Assembly (NCBI RefSeq): GCF_003353055.1
Contig: NZ_QKWJ01000043.1
Coordinates: 11,855-59,937, forward strand
Direction of reading: 5' to 3'
Source: Cupriavidus lacunae
Lineage (GTDB): Bacteria; Pseudomonadota; Gammaproteobacteria; Burkholderiales; Burkholderiaceae
Length of the DNA stretch: 48,083 bases
The position numbers and the translations under genes were made by a program. The notes beneath the pieces were generated by a model. It worked only from the letters and a program-made list of their open reading frames with translations, had not been told where the DNA came from and ran no database searches. Shown in pieces: positions 43,837-48,083 of this stretch (position 1 is its first letter; the number at the start of each line of letters is the position of its first letter).

Positions 43837-44204
43837 GATTTGCTCCGGCAATTCCCGAGGCCTTGGTGAAGATTTCACTCGACTTGAATTTGCAACCTGT
43901 AGTTCAGCTTCGGGTCGCCAGGGTCGGTCCGGGATTTGCAAGTTGCCCGTCGGACCCAATCGGTTGTATGACCTGCCACCAATCCTGACCGGCCATTGGG
44001 CTCGAGGCTGGGCTGCGGCGGCTCCGGCCGAGGAGTTCGCGTCGGCTGTTCGGCTGGTTTCAGAATGAAGCGGCCCCTTGGGTGTCAGCTCTCAAGCTCA
44101 GGTGACCGGCTGGTCGTGGCCGTGCTCGGCCTTCCCCGGAAATTGGCGATGAACCTCAAATGGACCACGGTTTGTCTGCAGTCAAGGATGAACCCTGTTT
44201 GGAC
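43837..44204. other. Gap between the TcA and integrase genes
   Basis: About 370 bases separate the convergent TcA and integrase genes. No gene, terminator with a T-run or obvious attachment-site repeat was seen. Confidence 0.45.
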
Positions 44205-45369
44205 TTATTTGCTGGCCTGCAGCCTTGCCAACAGCCGGTACAGCGCCTGCCGGGAGATCCCCAGCGCTTCCGCTGCCTTCGCCTTCACACCACCGGCAGC
44301 CTTCACCGCCTGAGCGGCCATCGCCGGGGTGACGACCGGCCGCGAGGCGGCGGCCTGCACCGAGTATGTCGACAGATATGCATTCGCCTTCGTCTGACGA
44401 CTGTGGCCAGCCGCCTCGACAATCTTGCGCATCGCCTCCTCATGGCGCTGGCGATCAATCACCTCCCCACCGCCCTTGATCGCCGCTGCCTGGCCGGCCG
44501 TCCGCTCGTACATCTGGTGGAAACACCGGTGTCGCAGGCCGTGGGCCGTGACGCCACACCCATCCTTTGTGATCCGGTGCTTTTCCAGCACAGCATAGAA
44601 TCGACGTCGCCACTGATCCTGGGTGAACGTCGCGGGTATTAGCGTACCCCGCTCCGGGTTCGTCCGCGCCGCAAGCTCTGCCGCCTCCACCAGTAAATCG
44701 TACTGCCAGGTGAACTCAATGTTCACCTGGCGCGGCCGTCCCCCCTTGGTTCCATCCTGAACGTGCAGATGTCCAGAAGGAAGCACGTCTCGAATGGGCC
44801 GCAGGCGCCAGCTTTCCCTCGCCCGCAAGCCGAACGCCGCATCCAGCTTGAGTTGCAGCGCCACATGCCGGTCCGTGCCGGCGATCTCCGCGATCTTTGC
44901 CAGCGCGTCCACCCCGTTGCCCTCCCACGACCGATCCTCTCGGGCAATATAGCTGCGCTTGTAGTCAGCGGGTCGCTCCACATAGTCATCGGTCGATCCG
45001 ACCATGCTCGCCTTGCCCATCCATGATGCGAGCGCGCGCAGATGTGTCAGACGCAACTCTACCGTCCCGACGTTTAGCTTCTGCTCCATCACCCAGAAGT
45101 GCACCAGCCACTGAATGTGCTTCTGTCGAAGGCTGTATGGCGACGAGACTGCGAAGCCCCCCCTTGCGCAAGTCCACGAACGCCTTCAGCAACGCCTGAG
45201 CGCGTTGACGTTGCGACAGCTGCGATAGCGACCGACCGCTGACGCGGCTACCGCTGTGCGGCGCGTGCAGATGCTCCGCCGCCAGCACTGCGAACGCGGC
45301 TTTGAAACTCTCGGGGAGCTTGTACGGTGCCAGCACGGCGCGCAGGTCGGTGCCCTTGCTCATTCTCAT
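44205..45369 (-). pseudogene. Tyrosine recombinase (Integrase_1 type), frameshifted at G7
   Basis: The gene reads in two frames. The first (from ATG 45369, behind GGAG) gives the N-terminal SAM-like domain: DLRAVLAPYKLPESFKAAFA and GRSLSQLSQRQRAQALLKAF. The second (ending 44205) gives the rest of the core and the catalytic domain with GLRARESWRLRP, HGLRHRCFHQMYER, AAGHSRQTKANAYLSTY and a C-terminal Fis-like helix-turn-helix (AAEALGISRQALYRLLARL). The two join smoothly if one G is removed from the run of seven G (C on the + strand, 45157-45163): KGGFAVSSPYSLRQ then continues into HFWVMEQK. With the run as given, the protein is truncated. Integrases of this class are carried by ICE/genomic islands. 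It could also be a sequencing error or natural slippage. Confidence 0.82.
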
Positions 45370-45925
45370 CGTTGCTCCAACTGCAGGTTCTCGCTGCCAT
45401 TGCGAATTGCCTGCCTTGCGCCCAGTGCGCGACTTGCTTTGCTCGGTGAATTGCCGCCCCTACGACACTCACCACCTGGTGCGCCGGACTACCACATCCA
45501 GCTAACCGGCCACCATGCCGGAGTCCACTTCTTCCTGTCCTTTAGCGATGGCAAACCGATCAGCCCTGAGCATGGAAGCAATGCGTCGTGACTGTCCGCT
45601 ATGCGAACACGCCGGCTCTCGCCTTGCGTGCCGCTGCGCGGCCATCCACCCGGTGCATCGTTTCGATGCCGGCCCTCGCTCGCCAGGATTGTTGTCCTCG
45701 CGCCCGTGGCCGCTGCCGTGGTGAGTGATTCCTGTTGCGCCGTTCTGGTACCGGTAGCGCCCCCCGGATCGTCATGCTCTCAGAAGCTTGCGGCAGTCAC
45801 GTTCGTGACCCGCAAACAGCTCCCCGCCCCAAAACCAGATCATCTCCGCCGCGGTGTGTCGGGCTTCGTGATCCGTGCCCAGCCTGTGGCTGTAAGGACG
45901 TGTCTCATCGGCGGCGATCCTCCAA

Positions 45926-46039
45926 ACACTGTCCAGTGTCCGGCTTCGGAATCGTTCGCACTTCGGTCTATTCTCAGAAACAGACCGCCAATCGGCTTGG
46001 TATCGCGGTGTCCGGTGTCCTCACTATCCGACACTGTCC
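45926..46039. repeat. Cluster of short GTGTCC/CTGTCC repeats
   Basis: ACACTGTCC occurs at 45926-45934 and again at 46031-46039. ACACT-GTCC-AGTGT (45926-45939) is an inverted repeat, and GGTGTCCGGTGTCC (46007-46020) is a tandem 7-bp duplication. They lie about 470 bases ahead of a partition-gene fragment. They might be remnants of iterons or of a centromere-like site; nothing else supports that. Confidence 0.4.
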
Positions 46040-46052
46040 GTTTGATCTGATT

Positions 46053-46080
46053 GAAAAAAAACCGGATCAATATCCGGCTT
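46053..46080 (-). terminator. Intrinsic terminator on the minus strand
   Basis: On the minus strand CCGGAT-ATTG-ATCCGG forms a 6-bp stem followed by eight T. It would end a transcript coming from the right, but no clear gene is left there. Confidence 0.72.
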
Positions 46081-46505
46081 GTACATAGAGGCGACCGACG
46101 ACCCAATTCGGGCGGTGTCGGTGCTTGGGGAAGGCCGCCAGTGTGGCGACAGGTCGATGCGTCGGGGACGCGAGAAGTACGTCAAGGATAGCGACCCACG
46201 CCCGCCTGTGCAACCCCACGAAAACGCGAAACGCATCTGAAATTCGCGACCTTACGCAGCCTTGATATTGAGTATCTGCCTGTAGAGTTGACCCGTCGAT
46301 GTGCCACGCGATGGGACTTGGCCAAGGCTGCACGTTGCATGTCCCATCAGGTCAGACGAATTGGAGCGTCCAACCATGATTGGTGCTCGGTCCGAGTGGC
46401 ACTTGCTCGGCCCAGCCCCGTTCTGGTCGGTCTTGATCTGGCCCGCTCCGTCCTCGTGGCATCCACTCACAGCCGTTGCCTACAGTCATCAAGGAGTATC
46501 TGCTC

Positions 46506-46782
46506 ATGAAAGTCTCGACCGTCGCAATCGATGTCGGCTATGGCAACACCAAGTCGGCGTTCCCGCTCGGCTCTGACATTGCCACCAACATGTTTCCATC
46601 GTTGGCGCCTATAGCTGCCACCACATCGCTGACGCCGCATAGCGGCGCCATCCTTCGCGCCCGCAACGTCGTCAATGTGGTGGTTGACGGTGCGCGTTAT
46701 GAGGTAGGACCGGAGGTCTCCATCAGTGCGGCACATGGGAACACCGGACGGTCGTTGTCCGAGGACTTTGTCACGACCACGT
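46506..46782 (+). pseudogene. ParM/PRTRC-system protein D-like partition ATPase, N-terminal fragment
   Basis: ATG 46506 follows AAGGAG. It starts an actin-like ATPase with the phosphate-1 motif AIDVGYGNTKSAF, then MFPSLAPIA and VVVDGARYEVGPEV as in PRTRC-system protein D and related plasmid ParM proteins. Similarity ends at LSEDFVTTT (46782). After that the sequence belongs to a helicase gene in another frame, and the partition frame runs into a stop at 46814. Intact proteins are over 300 residues, so only about 92 remain. PRTRC systems are typical of plasmids and integrative elements. Confidence 0.72.
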
Positions 46783-47742
46783 GTGCTGGGCAACAATTAT
46801 CGCTGCCACGCTGAAATCCTTGATGCGGCCGACAAGATCATCCGAAACAACCGAGACCGGATTCCGAAGACTCTCGTGGCACACAAAGGCCTCGGCGGCG
46901 AGGTGAAGTTCCAGCGATTCCCGGACGAGTACGCGGAGGCCATCGCCGCCATCGAGCACCTCGCACCGGCCGTCCGCAATGTCCAGTCTTCGGCAATCCT
47001 GGCGCGTACGAATCGCATCCTCGATCCGGTCGAGGCGGTTTGTCGCTCGCACGGCATCAAGTACTACCGGGCATCTGGCAAGTCGATCCTGAGCCGACCG
47101 GAAGGCGCCCTGATGTGCAATCTCCTCGAGCTGATCCAGAAAACGAAGGCAACCGGGATCGACGCCCTGCTTTCGTTCGTTGGAATCGGCACGCAGGAGC
47201 TTCGGCTACTTCACAGCAAAAGTCGGGCTACCACCGAGCAGCGCCAGAAGAAGGACCTGGTCACGCTGGGTCTGTCAGAACCATCAGCTGACAAGTACCG
47301 CGAGTTGATGAAGCGGTTGGCGGAATGGCGTGCCTTGTGCGACCGGCAGTTCTTCTCGCTGGTTCTGGAGGGCGTACGCGAGTGGATGCTGCTGCATGCT
47401 GAGGCTGACCAGGCACGACGTGCCATCACAACGACCTACGACGTGCTATCTCGCTTGAACGGCCCCTTCTCCGAGCGGCTCGAGTTCCTGCGACGGGACA
47501 ACAACGAGCCTGCGCCTGACGCCTTGGTGCTAACGACGATGCACAGTTCGAAGGGCCTCGAGTGGGATCGGGTCTGGATCATCAGAGCGGAGGAAACAGT
47601 CGTTCCCGACGAGAAAGGCATTGAGTCGGAGGAGCGGCGCCTTTTCTATGTAGCGGTGACGAGGGCGCGGGACGACTTGCGTTTGTCCACGGCGAAGAAG
47701 AACCCCACATCCCGATTCGTGCTTGAAGCTGGACTTGGTTGA
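46780..47742 (+). pseudogene. UvrD/Rep-type helicase, C-terminal half
   Basis: The frame contains the second half of a superfamily 1A helicase: the motif IV region NYRCHAEILDAADKIIRNN, motif V in LTTMHSSKGLEWDRVWIIRA, and motif VI in ERRLFYVAVTRARDDL. The Walker A, Walker B and motif III region that should precede it are absent. Its 5' end joins the partition-gene fragment at about 46780-46785. No start codon with a ribosome binding site is evident, so the fragment is probably not translated. It ends with a natural-looking C-terminus at 47742. Confidence 0.82.
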
Positions 47743-47754
47743 CGTAGTTAGTCG

Positions 47755-48083
47755 CTAGCCTTCCGACAGTAGCGCAGGTCGCTCGCGAATCCATTCGACG
47801 AAGGTCTCGTCCTCAATTCCGTATTCACCAACGCCCATCCGCGTCACAATGTTGTCTTCTTGCATGCGTCGCAGGGCATGGCTGGCCATGTTGCGTGTGG
47901 CGGGCTTGCGGAGCATTGCACCGATTTTTCTTAAACCAGCGCTGGAGTGTAAATCCGACTGAGCTAAAGTCGAAACTGGTGTACGGGCGGGGAATTTGAG
48001 GCGCGGAGTAGAGGGCGGTGGAGCTTTTCGCTGAGAATCTGATTGTCGAGATCGGAAACCAGCACAAGAAAAGTCCACCACCA
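47755..48083 (-). CDS. C-terminal fragment with winged-helix-like end, truncated at the right edge
   Basis: The minus-strand frame is open to the right edge of the window. Its last 60 residues, with RNMASHALRRMQEDNIVTRM followed by GEYGIEDETFVEWIR, resemble the C-terminal winged-helix end found on archaeal-type AAA ATPases. The N-terminal part of the visible frame has no such similarity and may be chance. It is convergent with the helicase fragment with only 12 bases between. The identification is tentative. Confidence 0.4.
   Translation of the reverse strand, partial: VVDFSCAGFRSRQSDSQRKAPPPSTPRLKFPARTPVSTLAQSDLHSSAGLRKIGAMLRKPATRNMASHALRRMQEDNIVTRMGVGEYGIEDETFVEWIRERPALLSEG

Larger units (their letters stand above)
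45370..46505. other. Gene-free region upstream of the partition-gene remnant
   Basis: About 1.1 kb with no supported gene. It contains repeated ACACTGTCC and GGTGTCC motifs (45926-46039) and a minus-strand intrinsic terminator (46053-46080). Minus-strand ORFs overlapping 46067-46333 have no recognisable features. Confidence 0.45.

Noticed and set aside
43837..44204. Attachment site for the integrase
   Set aside because: I looked for a direct repeat or tRNA end flanking the integrase and found none within the window.
1..48083. CRISPR arrays, tRNA or rRNA genes
   Set aside because: No regularly spaced repeats, no convincing TpsiC-arm/cloverleaf sequence and no rRNA-like stretch were seen by eye. 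A tRNA scan would settle this.

Overview
The window looks like chromosome or chromid accessory DNA from a high-GC betaproteobacterium, most likely of the order Burkholderiales (Cupriavidus, Ralstonia or Burkholderia-like). The basis is the GC-rich codon use, a Bug-type (TctC) binding protein, many small catabolic units each with its own LysR, AraC, GlxA or XRE regulator, and an integrase of the Integrase_1 type with a Fis-like C-terminus. No rRNA gene, tRNA gene or CRISPR array was found.

Layout. 1-1007: the 5' part of an unrecognised repetitive, hydrophilic protein runs off the left edge. 1983-2366: a SnoaL/NTF2-like protein. 2828-6593: a LysR regulator divergent from an M20 peptidase and an MHS-type transporter, closed by a rho-independent terminator. 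7405-10517: a tightly overlapping Bug/PhzF/RidA operon with a convergent AraC regulator. 11203-18752: a compact catabolic or detoxification neighbourhood holding two paralogous exported alpha/beta hydrolases, a DJ-1/PfpI protein, an XRE-cupin regulator, an MHS transporter, a cupin protein, a 7Fe ferredoxin, an ABM-type protein and a GlxA-type regulator. Several promoters here share a GGAAAC element, and the XRE-cupin protein is its natural candidate reader. 18753-21790: decayed DNA with frame-broken membrane-protein ORFs and transposase remnants. 21791-22915: a DUF2183/App1-type lipoprotein phosphatase.

The centrepiece is 23640-43836, about 20 kb on one strand. It encodes a secreted BNR-repeat (sialidase-like) protein, a 2695-residue TcB-TcC fusion (SpvB, FG-GAP and RHS regions with a variable C-terminal effector), a membrane protein carrying a perfect Nudix box, and a 3105-residue TcA protein. 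By analogy with ABC (Tc) toxins, TcA would form the pentameric translocation channel, the TcB-TcC shell would hold the effector, and the effector would be injected into a eukaryotic cell. The effector region has an HG and a C motif, each preceded by a hydrophobic strand, as in clan CD (caspase/C80-like) cysteine peptidases. This is an inference.

44205-48083 is mobile-element wreckage: a tyrosine recombinase frameshifted at a run of seven G, a ParM/PRTRC-D fragment joined directly to the C-terminal half of a UvrD-type helicase, and a truncated ORF on the opposite strand. The Tc locus therefore appears to sit beside, or within, a decaying genomic island.
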